Shown: piece after piece, positions 1-6,991 of the stretch | How positions within the stretch are numbered: the first letter of the stretch is position 1 | Layout: each line of letters opens with the position of its first letter | Assembly (NCBI GenBank): GCA_964465385.1 | Contig: CAYXIM010000012.1 | Coordinates: forward strand, 1 to 31,314 | Reading direction: 5' to 3' | Source: JAAYBY01 sp964465385 | GTDB lineage: Bacteria; Bacillota; Clostridia; Saccharofermentanales; UBA5734 | DNA length: 31,314 bases | Made by a program: the position numbers and the translations under genes | The notes under the pieces: generated by a model | Seen by the model: only the letters and a program-made list of their open reading frames with translations | The model's database searches: none | Told to the model about the DNA's origin: nothing

Positions 1-462
1 CTGGGTTGCCGGACCCTTTTTGCCACCCACTACCATGAGCTGACCGACCTGGCCGGCCGGGTTTCAGGGGTTTTCAACTGCCAGCTGACCGTGCGCGAAG
101 AAGAAGGGGTTGTTGTTTTCCTTCACCAGATCGAGCCGGGCGGCAGCGACGACAGCTACGGGATTGAAGTGGCCCGCCTGGCTGGCATTCCAGCGTCGGT
201 TGTTCTGCGGGCAGATGCCCTGCTGGACCAGTTGCGCCGGGAACAGGGGCCGCGACAGAAGTGGGCCATCAAGCACCACGCCCGGCCCATGGATGGCCAG
301 CTGGACCTCTTTGCAGCCAGCCAGACCATGAAAGAATCCCAGGCTATCCTTGATACCTTGCGTGGGCTGGATGTGTCCCAGATGACCCCCCTGGATGCCC
401 TGAATGTGATTGATGACCTGCACAAAAAAGCCCTGCAAACCAGAGGGGGAGAACAACCATGA
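1..462 (+). CDS. mutS: DNA mismatch repair protein MutS, C-terminal part (5' truncated by window edge)
   Basis: The frame is open from base 1 and carries the end of the MutS ABC-type ATPase domain (TLFATHYHELTDL) followed by the conserved block FLHQIEPGGSDDSYGIEVARL and then the C-terminal dimerisation region. MutS recognises mismatches and recruits MutL, acting at the replication fork in the cytoplasm. Only about 153 of the usual 850 or so residues are in the window. The stop codon TGA (460-462) overlaps the mutL start in an ATGA arrangement, which indicates translational coupling. Identification is firm from the motif order and from the mutL neighbour. Confidence 0.96.
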   Translation: MGCRTLFATHYHELTDLAGRVSGVFNCQLTVREEEGVVVFLHQIEPGGSDDSYGIEVARLAGIPASVVLRADALLDQLRREQGPRQKWAIKHHARPMDGQLDLFAASQTMKESQAILDTLRGLDVSQMTPLDALNVIDDLHKKALQTRGGEQP

Positions 463-2252
463 ACCAGATCATCCGCCTGGACCAGGCGACCGCCAACAGC
501 ATTGCCGCCGGCGAAGTCGTTGAGCGCCCGGTTTCCATTGTTAAAGAACTGGTGGAAAACGCCTTGGATGCCCGGGCCTCCATCATTCAAGTGGCCATCG
601 AAAACGGGGGCATCCGCCGCATCCAGGTGGTGGACAACGGGCAGGGCATGGGCTTCGATGACGCAGCCCTGGCCTTTGGCCGCCATTCCACCAGCAAGCT
701 CACGTCCATTGAGGACCTGGATCACCTGTCAACCATGGGCTTTCGTGGTGAGGCGCTGGCCAGTATCGCGGCCGTATCCTCGGTGGTCCTGCAAACACGC
801 CAGCAGGGAAAAGGGGAGGGAACCCGGGTTCACATCCAGGCTGGCCAGGTCCTGGCCCACGAGCCCTGTGGGTGTCCTGAAGGCACGCGTATCACGGTGG
901 AGGATCTTTTTTTCAACGTCCCGGCCCGCTTTAAATTCCTGAAAAAAGACAGCACGGAAGCGGGCCACATCAGCAGCCTCCTCGAACGGCTGGCCCTGGC
1001 GCGGCCGGATGTCTCCTTTCGCCTGACCCAGGATGGGAGCGACCGTTTGCACACGCCGGGCAACAACGATCTGTCCAGCACGGTTTATGCGGTTTATGGC
1101 AAACAGACGGCCCTGGCCAGCATCCCGGTGTCGGAAACAGATCCACCCCTGTCTATCAGTGGCCTGGTCGGTCGACCGGAGCTGGCCCGCAGCAACCGGG
1201 CTCAACAATCCTTTTATGTCAACGGCCGCCTGATCCGGTCCAGCGTGCTGAGCGCCGCGCTGGATGAAGCCTACAAGTCCCAGTTGATGAAGAACAAGCA
1301 TGCGGTTGCCTTTTTGTTTTTGTCCCTGCCACCCAACCTGGTGGACATCAACGTCCACCCACAGAAAATGGAGGTGCGCTTTTGGAACGATCAGCAGGTG
1401 TTCCGAAGCGTTTACCGGACCATTTACACGGCCTTGCACGCTGAAGCCGGCCTGGCACAACCCCCACAGGAAACCCAGCTGGTTTCCGAGGGGCAAGCGC
1501 CTGAAAAACCGGAACCGGTGCAGGCCTTGGTGACCGACCCCCTGCCCCTCTATGACCGGACTGACCCGGCACCCTCAGCCGCAGCAGATCGCCTCGCACC
1601 TGTGCCGGCTCAGGCAGATCACGCTGGGGGTGAACAATTGTCTGTGCTCCGCATACAAGAGCTGGCTGATGCACGGGTGATCGGGACCCTTTTCAAAACC
1701 TATCTGGTGCTGGAAGGGGAAGGCGACTTGTTGCTGATTGACCAGCACGCCGCCCATGAAAAAATCGTCTACGAACGGTTGCTGGACCGCCACCGCAAAC
1801 GCCAGGCCACCCAGGCTTTGCTGACCCAGGACCTGCTGGTGCCGCAGGTGGTCGAGCTCAGCCGCCAGGAGGCCGGCCAGGTTCAAGACCTGCTGGCGGA
1901 CTTGGCCGGCCTGGGCTTTCACTGCACGCTGGTGGGCCCAACCAGTGTGGCCATTCGCAGCATCCCAGATACGGGAGACCGCAGCCTGCAGCCAGAGGCA
2001 GCCTTTCGCATGGCGCTGGAAGCCCTGACGGGACCGGGCCTGGGCGGCGAAGAGGCAAACACAGCCCTCTATGAGCGTATGGCCTGCCATGCCGCGGTGA
2101 AGGCGCGGGACAGCCTGAGTGAAGCTGAAATCGACAGCCTGTTGGCGGAGCTGCAGCGTTTGTCTGATCCCTACCGCTGCCCGCATGGGCGGCCTGTCTT
2201 GGTTCGCCTGTCCCGGCGGGACCTGGAAAAAATGTTTCGCCGGATTGTGTGA
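459..2252 (+). CDS. mutL: DNA mismatch repair endonuclease MutL
   Basis: A 597-residue protein with an N-terminal GHKL ATPase: IAAGEVVERP (15-24), ENALDA (33-38), DNGQGM, GFRGEALASI and a GTRITVEDLFFNVPARF segment. After a Pro/Ala-rich linker (about 350-395) comes the C-terminal dimerisation/endonuclease domain. It carries the metal-binding motif DQHAAHEKIVYE (from D428), fitting DQHA-x2-E-x4-E, and later ACHAAVKA and CPHGRP near the end. These are the metal-site motifs of nicking MutL proteins and are absent from E. coli-type MutL, so this organism probably uses a MutH-independent, strand-nicking repair system. The start overlaps the mutS stop (ATGA). miaA follows after 7 bases. Confidence 0.97.
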   Translation: MNQIIRLDQATANSIAAGEVVERPVSIVKELVENALDARASIIQVAIENGGIRRIQVVDNGQGMGFDDAALAFGRHSTSKLTSIEDLDHLSTMGFRGEALASIAAVSSVVLQTRQQGKGEGTRVHIQAGQVLAHEPCGCPEGTRITVEDLFFNVPARFKFLKKDSTEAGHISSLLERLALARPDVSFRLTQDGSDRLHTPGNNDLSSTVYAVYGKQTALASIPVSETDPPLSISGLVGRPELARSNRAQQSFYVNGRLIRSSVLSAALDEAYKSQLMKNKHAVAFLFLSLPPNLVDINVHPQKMEVRFWNDQQVFRSVYRTIYTALHAEAGLAQPPQETQLVSEGQAPEKPEPVQALVTDPLPLYDRTDPAPSAAADRLAPVPAQADHAGGEQLSVLRIQELADARVIGTLFKTYLVLEGEGDLLLIDQHAAHEKIVYERLLDRHRKRQATQALLTQDLLVPQVVELSRQEAGQVQDLLADLAGLGFHCTLVGPTSVAIRSIPDTGDRSLQPEAAFRMALEALTGPGLGGEEANTALYERMACHAAVKARDSLSEAEIDSLLAELQRLSDPYRCPHGRPVLVRLSRRDLEKMFRRIV

Positions 2253-2259
2253 GGCGGAC

Positions 2260-3213
2260 ATGGGGGGCCAGAGCAGTCAAACGCAAACCGTTATCGTCCT
2301 GACCGGGCCAACGGCCAGTGGCAAAAGCCAGACGGCCTTGTGTCTGGCCCAGGCACTGGCAGGGGAGATTGTGTCAGCAGACTCCATGCAACTCTACCGG
2401 GGTCTGGACATTGGCACGGCAAAACCCACCCGGGAAGAGCAGGCCTTGGTCCCTCATCACCTGATCGACATCCTGGAGCCCCAGGACACCTTCAGCGTGG
2501 CCGCTTTTCAGGAAGCAGCCAGCCGGGCCATCCAGTCTATTCACCAGCGGGGCAGGCGGGCCATCGTCTGTGGTGGCACCGGACAATACCTGTCCGCCCT
2601 GATCGAAGGCCTGGCTTTCGCGCCTGCGCCTGCTGACCCCCAAGTCCGCAGCCGGCTTGAATCCCGCATTGACAGCCAGGGCCTGGACCGGGTCTTTGAG
2701 CAGCTGCGCGCACTGGATCCGCAGGCCGCTGAGCGAATTGCGCCCAGTGATCGAAAAAGAATCATCCGCGCCTTGGAAGTGCGTGAACTGACGGGTCAAA
2801 CCATCAGCGAACAAAACAGACAATCCAGGCGTCAAGGCCCCTCGTTTTCATATCTGTCCTTTTGCCTGACCCATGACCGGCCGATCCTTTACCAGCGCAT
2901 CAATGCGCGCGTGCTGGCCATGGTGGAGCAGGGCCTGCTGGAAGAGGCACGCTGGCTGATGGACCTGGGCTTATCCCCGGACAGCACCAGTCTGCAGGCC
3001 ATCGGCTACAAGGAGCTTTTTCCAGCCCTTCGTGGCCAACAGCCCTTGGCAGATGCCCTGCAGGCGGTCCAGCAAGCTACCCGCCGTTATGCCAAACGGC
3101 AACTGACCTGGTTTCGCCGCATGCCCGCTTTAACCTGGCTCATCAACCAAACACCCCAGCAAGCCTGCCAAAGCCTTGTTCATAAGGTGTCAATTATGGA
3201 CTGCAAGCAATAG
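2260..3213 (+). CDS. miaA: tRNA dimethylallyltransferase MiaA
   Basis: A 317-residue protein that transfers a dimethylallyl group to A37 of tRNAs reading UNN codons. The P-loop GPTASGKS is at about residues 16-23, followed by EIVSADSMQLYRGLDIGTAK, PHHLID, GGTGQYLSALIEGL, and near the C-terminus LQAIGYKEL and TRRYAKRQLTWFRR, all in family order. The frame is open further upstream into mutL, but the ATG at 2260 gives the normal family length, places the P-loop correctly and sits 7 bases after the mutL stop, so I take that start. It lies in the classic mutS-mutL-miaA-hfq order. Confidence 0.96.
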   Translation: MGGQSSQTQTVIVLTGPTASGKSQTALCLAQALAGEIVSADSMQLYRGLDIGTAKPTREEQALVPHHLIDILEPQDTFSVAAFQEAASRAIQSIHQRGRRAIVCGGTGQYLSALIEGLAFAPAPADPQVRSRLESRIDSQGLDRVFEQLRALDPQAAERIAPSDRKRIIRALEVRELTGQTISEQNRQSRRQGPSFSYLSFCLTHDRPILYQRINARVLAMVEQGLLEEARWLMDLGLSPDSTSLQAIGYKELFPALRGQQPLADALQAVQQATRRYAKRQLTWFRRMPALTWLINQTPQQACQSLVHKVSIMDCKQ

Positions 3214-3263
3214 ACCATTGGGGTGGTCGGCGTTATGGTGAAAAAAAGGGGAGGAGGGGGACC

Positions 3264-3572
3264 ATGCACCAGTCGTCCAACATGGAGCGGGGTTCTGCCC
3301 GCGATTTACGCATTCAGGATGCTTATCTCAACCACTGCAGGCGTCAGAAAGTAGCCATCGTCATTCACCTGCTGGACCAGACCTGCCTTGACGGCCACCT
3401 GATCGGTTTTGACAGCCAATCGCTGGTGGTCAGCAGCAACAACACCCAGGTTTTGGTCTTCAAAAGCGCTGTCATCTCCATCAACCCCAAGACAGCCTTC
3501 AATTATATTTTTAACGATGGGCCCAGAAAAGCGTTAAAAGCCTACACGGAATACGCCGCAGACTTTTCCTAG
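3264..3572 (+). CDS. hfq: RNA chaperone Hfq (divergent)
   Basis: A 102-residue Sm-fold protein. RIQDAYLNHCRRQKV (16-30) matches the conserved Hfq start (QDxFLN followed by a basic rim). LDGHLIGFDSQSLVV matches the Sm1 motif with the Gly and Phe-Asp (G44, F49-D50). FKSAVISINP (66-75) aligns with Sm2 YKHAIST. The His of YKHA is Ser68 here, which is unusual, while the Lys is kept. It also has an extra N-terminal stretch of about 15 residues and a C-terminal tail of about 25. A purine-rich ribosome site (GGGAGGAGGGGG) precedes the ATG at 3264; an ATG at 3282 is a possible alternative. Its position after miaA supports the call. The last 39 bases overlap the convergent lexA 3' end. Confidence 0.88.
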   Translation: MHQSSNMERGSARDLRIQDAYLNHCRRQKVAIVIHLLDQTCLDGHLIGFDSQSLVVSSNNTQVLVFKSAVISINPKTAFNYIFNDGPRKALKAYTEYAADFS

Positions 3573-4163
3573 GATCTGGCAATCAGCCGTGTCAAAGGGA
3601 ATAGGCTCATAGGCCGGATTTTCGGGCTTGAGGATCATTTTGCCGCCCACATTGGCCAGGCGCTTGACGGTCGCTTCGTCTCCGATGCGGGCCACAATGA
3701 TGTCGCCGGGCCGGGCATTGTTTTGCTTTTTAACAATCACGTAGTCTTGATCCAGAATGGCTGCATCAACCATGCTGTCACCACGGACGCGCAGGGCAAA
3801 GACGTCAGCGCCCTGGGAAAAATAATCTGCAGGGAAGGGCAAGGAGCGTTCGATGTTCTCTTCGGCGAAAATCGGGACACCGGCTGTCACCTGGCCCACC
3901 AGGGGCAGGTAAACCGGTTTGTCTTCCATAAACTCAGGGATGGTGATAGCCCGCCGCTTGCCAGCCGTGTACTCAATCCTGCCGGCTTCCTGCAGGCGCT
4001 TCAAGTGCCCGTGAATGGTGGATGTGGACCGGATGCCCACGCCTGCGCAAATTTCACGCACCGATGGGGCATAGCCCTTGTCACGGAGTGAAGACACAAT
4101 AAACTGGTAGACCATCTCGACCGTTTCGTCAACATTGGCGCGTGTAAAGCGATAGGTGCTCAT
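3534..4163 (-). CDS. lexA: SOS repressor LexA
   Basis: A 209-residue LexA. The N-terminal winged-helix DNA-binding domain includes GYAPSVREICAGVGIRSTSTIHGHLKRLQEAGRI written in two blocks around residues 30-63. The S24 autoprotease domain carries the cleavage site A94-G95 (QVTAGVP), the nucleophile Ser130 in RGDSM and the general base Lys167 in EATVKRL. It represses DNA-damage genes and self-cleaves on RecA filaments. The ribosome site GGGAGG lies 9 bases or less before the ATG at 4163. A consensus-like promoter overlapped by an SOS box (4233-4246) implies autoregulation. The end GKVCGVFR is typical of the family, so the 39-base overlap with hfq is real. Confidence 0.97.
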   Translation of the reverse strand: MSTYRFTRANVDETVEMVYQFIVSSLRDKGYAPSVREICAGVGIRSTSTIHGHLKRLQEAGRIEYTAGKRRAITIPEFMEDKPVYLPLVGQVTAGVPIFAEENIERSLPFPADYFSQGADVFALRVRGDSMVDAAILDQDYVIVKKQNNARPGDIIVARIGDEATVKRLANVGGKMILKPENPAYEPIPFDTADCQILGKVCGVFRVGF

Positions 4164-4206
4164 CTGAAGCCTCCCGGATCATCCTGTTTCAGCCACACTT
4201 GAATAA

Positions 4207-4235
4207 AGTGTAACAAGCCCCGGCCGGCTTGTCAA
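4207..4235 (-). promoter_or_regulatory. lexA promoter
   Basis: On the minus strand TTGACA (4235-4230) and TACACT (4212-4207) are separated by 17 bases, close to the sigma-A consensus. The -35 box overlaps the SOS box at 4233-4246. The spacer contains a 7-bp inverted repeat (ACAAGCC at 4213-4219 and GGCTTGT at 4226-4232). About 40 bases of leader precede the lexA ATG. Confidence 0.75.
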
Positions 4236-4246
4236 ACTTATGTTCG
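4233..4246. promoter_or_regulatory. SOS box (LexA operator)
   Basis: Read on the minus strand the site is CGAAC-ATAA-GTTTG, matching the Gram-positive LexA box pattern CGAAC-N4-GTTYG. It overlaps the lexA -35 box and is the only such site I found between lexA and the divergent gene at 4324. LexA binding here would repress lexA and possibly affect the divergent promoter, whose -35 region begins 16 bases away. Confidence 0.78.
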
Positions 4247-4261
4247 TTCTCGACAAAGCAG

Positions 4262-4290
4262 GTGAAATATTGCGGCAGATAAGCTATAAT
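4262..4290 (+). promoter_or_regulatory. promoter of the membrane protein gene divergent from lexA
   Basis: A perfect TATAAT (4285-4290) lies 17 bases after a weak -35 (GTGAAA, 4262-4267). It is about 27 bases upstream of the ribosome site AGAAAGG. The SOS box ends 16 bases upstream of the -35. Confidence 0.6.
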
Positions 4291-4323
4291 CACTCCAGAC
4301 TCCTTGTACAGAAAGGAATGCCT

Positions 4324-4824
4324 GTGTCTGACCTTACACATCAAGCCAAGGCCGTCTGGCAGACGGTTAAACGGCGCCTGAGCCTTGTGGGCAGGCGCAT
4401 GCATGCATCTGTCCGGCAAGCGGGTGAGCGAATCCGAACCTGGACAGGTAGGCAGGCCCCAGTCAGGCGGCCGCCCCAAAGGCTGGCTGCCGCAGATGAG
4501 GCAGCCAGGCAGACCCGAACAACCGCTTCGCTCAACCAGCTGATTGGCCAGCAGGCCAGAAGAAAAGTGCGTCCCATTAAACGGTCCAGCCGCCAACGTG
4601 TTTACCGCCTGCAAGGCTACACCACGGTATCTAAAATCAACCGACGCCGCCAATCAGAGAAGCGGCAGCGGCTGCTCCGCGAACTGATCATCATGATCAT
4701 GCTGGTTGTGGTGCTCATCTTGCTTTTCCAAGTGTTCAACCCCTTCAAAGATATGTCGGAGTGGTACCGCATCATCGGCATTGACGACCTCAAAGACCTG
4801 GCTGGCCAGACCAGTGCCCCCTGA
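4324..4824 (+). CDS. unrecognised basic single-pass membrane protein, divergent from lexA
   Basis: I do not recognise a family. From the GTG at 4324 it has 166 residues. Residues 1-120 are strongly basic and Arg-rich with several amphipathic stretches. One hydrophobic segment at about 121-139 (LIIMIMLVVVLILLF) is flanked by Arg/Lys on its N-side, predicting N-inside, C-outside topology. A short 27-residue external tail (FNPFKDMSEWYRI...) follows. The frame is open from an ATG at 4240, but that ATG lies inside the SOS box and upstream of the promoter. The ATG at 4318 abuts AGAAAGG with no spacing, whereas GTG at 4324 has 7 bases, so GTG is preferred. It occupies the position of the SOS division inhibitor yneA in Bacillus, but has no LysM domain. 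An SOS role is only inferred. Confidence 0.75.
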   Translation: MSDLTHQAKAVWQTVKRRLSLVGRRMHASVRQAGERIRTWTGRQAPVRRPPQRLAAADEAARQTRTTASLNQLIGQQARRKVRPIKRSSRQRVYRLQGYTTVSKINRRRQSEKRQRLLRELIIMIMLVVVLILLFQVFNPFKDMSEWYRIIGIDDLKDLAGQTSAP

Positions 4825-4830
4825 ACCTTG

Positions 4831-4860
4831 AGAGAGAAGCCCCTGGTGGCTCTCTTTTTT
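4831..4860 (+). terminator. rho-independent terminator of the membrane protein gene
   Basis: AGAGAG (4831-4836) can pair with CTCTCT (4850-4855) around a G/C-rich inner part, followed by a run of T to 4860. It begins 7 bases after the stop codon at 4824. Confidence 0.75.
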
Positions 4861-4902
4861 AAAAGACCCAACTATACAAAATAATAATTTTGTATAGTTG
4901 GG
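4861..4902 (-). terminator. leuA terminator: AT-rich perfect hairpin
   Basis: Perfect 16-bp arms CCCAACTATACAAAAT (4867-4882) and its complement (4887-4902) flank a 4-base loop. On the minus strand the hairpin is followed by TCTTTT, fitting a terminator for leuA, which stops at 4946. The stem is far more AT-rich than the surrounding DNA. On the plus strand no T-run follows the hairpin. Confidence 0.72.
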
Positions 4903-4945
4903 AGGAGGTTGTTTCCGATTTCAGCCCCTTCTGCCGCTTCTTTTA

Positions 4946-6625
4946 TTAAACAGCGGCTTCTTTGAGCAAGGCATTGGCTGCACTGACCACTGCACGCAAG
5001 GAAGCTTTGCTGATGCTGCTGCTGACGCCGGCACCGATGTAAACGCGTGTGTGTCCATTTTGCAGTTGAACGTAACTGATGGCCTTGGAGGTCGATCCCC
5101 GTTCCAGGGCGTGCTGGTGGTAAGCCGTGATTTCCAGTTTGGTTTGGAAATGGCTCCTCAAGCTGCTGCAAAAAGCGTCCAGCAAGCCGTTGCCAGCCCC
5201 TGCCACTGACAAGGGCTGTCCCCGGTAAAGCAGATCTGCCTGCAGCTGCACAGTCTGGTCGTCCACCATCTGCTCCTGGTAGCGCACCAATTTCAGGGGT
5301 GCGGTCTGGTTGATGTAGGTCTGGTCGAACAAATCGTAGAGGTCCTGGGGGAACAGCTCCTGGTTACCCGTGTCTGATGCCGCTTTGACCACCCGGCTGA
5401 AGGCCTGCTGCAGGTATTTGGGCAGGGCCATCCCGAAGTGCTGCTGCATGATAAAGGCAATCCCGCCTTTGCCGGACTGGCTGTTGATGCGGATGATGGG
5501 TTCGTAAGCCCGTCCGACGTCTTTGGGATCAATGGGCAGATATGGCACGCGCCAGTAGCCTGCCTGGCGGGTCAGGGCGCTCAAGCCTTTGTTGATGGCA
5601 TCCTGATGAGAACCGGAAAAAGCGGTGTAAACCAGTTTGCCGGCATAGGGGTGGCGTTCATGAACGGTCATCAGGGTGGCTTCTTCGTAGACATCGATGA
5701 TGTCGTTGATGTTGGACAAGTCCAGACCCGGGTCAATGCCCTGGGAGTACAAGTTGAGGGCCAGGGCGACCAGGTCCGCATTGCCGGTGCGCTCACCATT
5801 GCCAAACAAGGTGCCTTCAACCCGGTCTGCACCGGCCATGAGGGCCAATTCGGTTGCAGCCACCGCCGTGCCGCGGTCGTTGTGGGTGTGCAGGCTGATG
5901 ACAATGGCATCCCGGTAGCGGGTTTTCCGGCAGAAGGTCTCGATCAGGTCGGCATAGACATTGGGGGTTGATAACTCCACAGTTGCCGGCAGGTTGATGA
6001 TGGCCTTGTTGTCGGGCGTGGGCTGCCAGACATCGCAGACCGCGTCGCAAATTTCCACTGCAAAATCAATTTCTGTGCCGGTGAAGCTTTCTGGTGAATA
6101 TTCAAAGGTGTATGCCGTGCCACTGGTGTCAGCCGCCGCCTTTTTCAGGATGGCCTCGGCACCGGATACAGCCAGGGCGATACACTGGTCACGGTCCATG
6201 CGGAAAACGACATCCCGTTGCAACCAGGAGGTTGAGTTGTAAAGATGAACCACCGCTTTCTTGCAGCCGCGCAGGGCTTCGAAGGTCTTGTCAATGATGT
6301 GCGCCCTCGATTGGGTCAGGACCTGGATGGCCACGCCATCCGGAATGAGGTCTTCTTCAATCAGGTGGCGCGTGAAGGCGTACTCGGTGTCGGAAGCAGC
6401 TGGGAAACCGATTTCAATGGTTTTAAAGCCGATGTCAATCAGGGTCTGGTAGAGCTTGAGCTTTTGCGCCTGGTTCATGGGCACTTCCAGGGCCTGGTTG
6501 CCATCGCGCAGGTCCACGCTGCACCAGATGGGCGCCTGGGTGATCCGCTGGTCCGGCCAGGTGCGGTCGGGCAAGCTGATCGTCTGGTAAGGTTCGTATT
6601 TGAGCACGTCTTTCATCTTTTTCAA
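4946..6625 (-). CDS. leuA: 2-isopropylmalate synthase (long, type 2 LeuA)
   Basis: About 559 residues. The enzyme condenses 2-ketoisovalerate with acetyl-CoA in the first step of leucine synthesis. The TIM-barrel catalytic domain shows WCSVDLRDGNQAL near the start, GFKTIEIGFPAAS, the metal-binding HTHNDRGTAVAATEL and GADRVEGTLFGNGERTGNADL. The C-terminal allosteric domain carries AGNGLLDAFCSSL and GRVYIGAGVS-like elements (seen as RVYIGAGVSSSI). Length and motifs fit the yeast/actinobacterial-type LeuA rather than the shorter E. coli type. Upstream in-frame ATG 6667 lies inside the T-box terminator. TTG 6625 has AAGGAGGG 8 bases ahead, so I prefer it; ATG 6616 is the alternative. Leucine availability controls it through the T-box leader. 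Confidence 0.94.
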   Translation of the reverse strand: MKKMKDVLKYEPYQTISLPDRTWPDQRITQAPIWCSVDLRDGNQALEVPMNQAQKLKLYQTLIDIGFKTIEIGFPAASDTEYAFTRHLIEEDLIPDGVAIQVLTQSRAHIIDKTFEALRGCKKAVVHLYNSTSWLQRDVVFRMDRDQCIALAVSGAEAILKKAAADTSGTAYTFEYSPESFTGTEIDFAVEICDAVCDVWQPTPDNKAIINLPATVELSTPNVYADLIETFCRKTRYRDAIVISLHTHNDRGTAVAATELALMAGADRVEGTLFGNGERTGNADLVALALNLYSQGIDPGLDLSNINDIIDVYEEATLMTVHERHPYAGKLVYTAFSGSHQDAINKGLSALTRQAGYWRVPYLPIDPKDVGRAYEPIIRINSQSGKGGIAFIMQQHFGMALPKYLQQAFSRVVKAASDTGNQELFPQDLYDLFDQTYINQTAPLKLVRYQEQMVDDQTVQLQADLLYRGQPLSVAGAGNGLLDAFCSSLRSHFQTKLEITAYHQHALERGSTSKAISYVQLQNGHTRVYIGAGVSSSISKASLRAVVSAANALLKEAAV

Positions 6626-6652
6626 GCGAACATCCCTCCTTTTTCTGAACAC

Positions 6653-6694
6653 AAAAAAACCTTCCACCTCTGAATCAGATCAGAGACGAAAGGT
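6653..6694 (-). terminator. T-box leader terminator
   Basis: On the minus strand ACCTT ... CTCTGA, loop, TCAGAG ... AAGGT forms a long interrupted stem immediately followed by seven T. It lies between the T-box sequence and the leuA ribosome site, the standard attenuation geometry. Confidence 0.9.
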
Positions 6695-6951
6695 GACTTC
6701 CGCGGTACCACTCCACTTCGTTTCGCACAGGAAACGCACTCGCCAGATACGGGCCGCAGCCGATATCCTGTCCCTGTAACGGGAGACCCCCGAAGGGCCT
6801 TACTGCAACGGGTTCAGGCCCTTACACTCCGAGGTGAGTTCTGCTTATTCCATCTGCCGTTTCACACCAGCCAACGGCTCTCTGTCAGACGTCCAAAGCG
6901 TACTGTTCCTCATCAACGTGTGCTGATGGATGATTTGTCAGGGTTCATTGT
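6653..6951 (-). promoter_or_regulatory. T-box leader (leucine specifier) of leuA
   Basis: All main T-box parts are visible on the minus strand. The Stem I region contains AGAGAGCCGTTGGCTGGTG and the specifier context GAA-CTC-ACC, with CTC (6838-6836) a Leu codon. A strong stem AAGGGCC/GGCCCTT spans 6823-6793. The conserved T-box GTGGTACCGCG lies within 6701-6713. The leader terminator follows at 6694-6653. Uncharged tRNA-Leu would stabilise the antiterminator and allow leuA transcription. The 324-base gene-free stretch between leuA and lacI is fully explained by this leader plus its promoter. Confidence 0.95.
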
Positions 6952-6957
6952 TTTCAC

Positions 6958-6987
6958 ACAATAGCACAGCCGGGGCCTGGGCGTCAA
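6958..6987 (-). promoter_or_regulatory. leuA promoter
   Basis: TTGACG (6987-6982) and extended -10 TGC-TATTGT (6963-6958 for the hexamer) are separated by 18 bases. The -35 starts 5 bases beyond the lacI stop, so leuA has its own promoter rather than relying on the upstream operon. Confidence 0.55.
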
Positions 6988-6991
6988 GCCC

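Noticed and set aside
2119..2259. Longer N-terminus for MiaA starting inside mutL
   Set aside because: The extra 47 residues are mutL read in another frame, and the ATG at 2260 gives the normal MiaA length and P-loop position.
4240..4323. Earlier ATG (4240) for the gene divergent from lexA
   Set aside because: It lies within the SOS box and upstream of the predicted TATAAT promoter, and has no ribosome site.
4930..4965. GCCGC/GCGGC inverted repeat around the leuA stop codon
   Set aside because: Short arms with a long loop and no following T-run; the perfect hairpin at 4867-4902 explains termination better.
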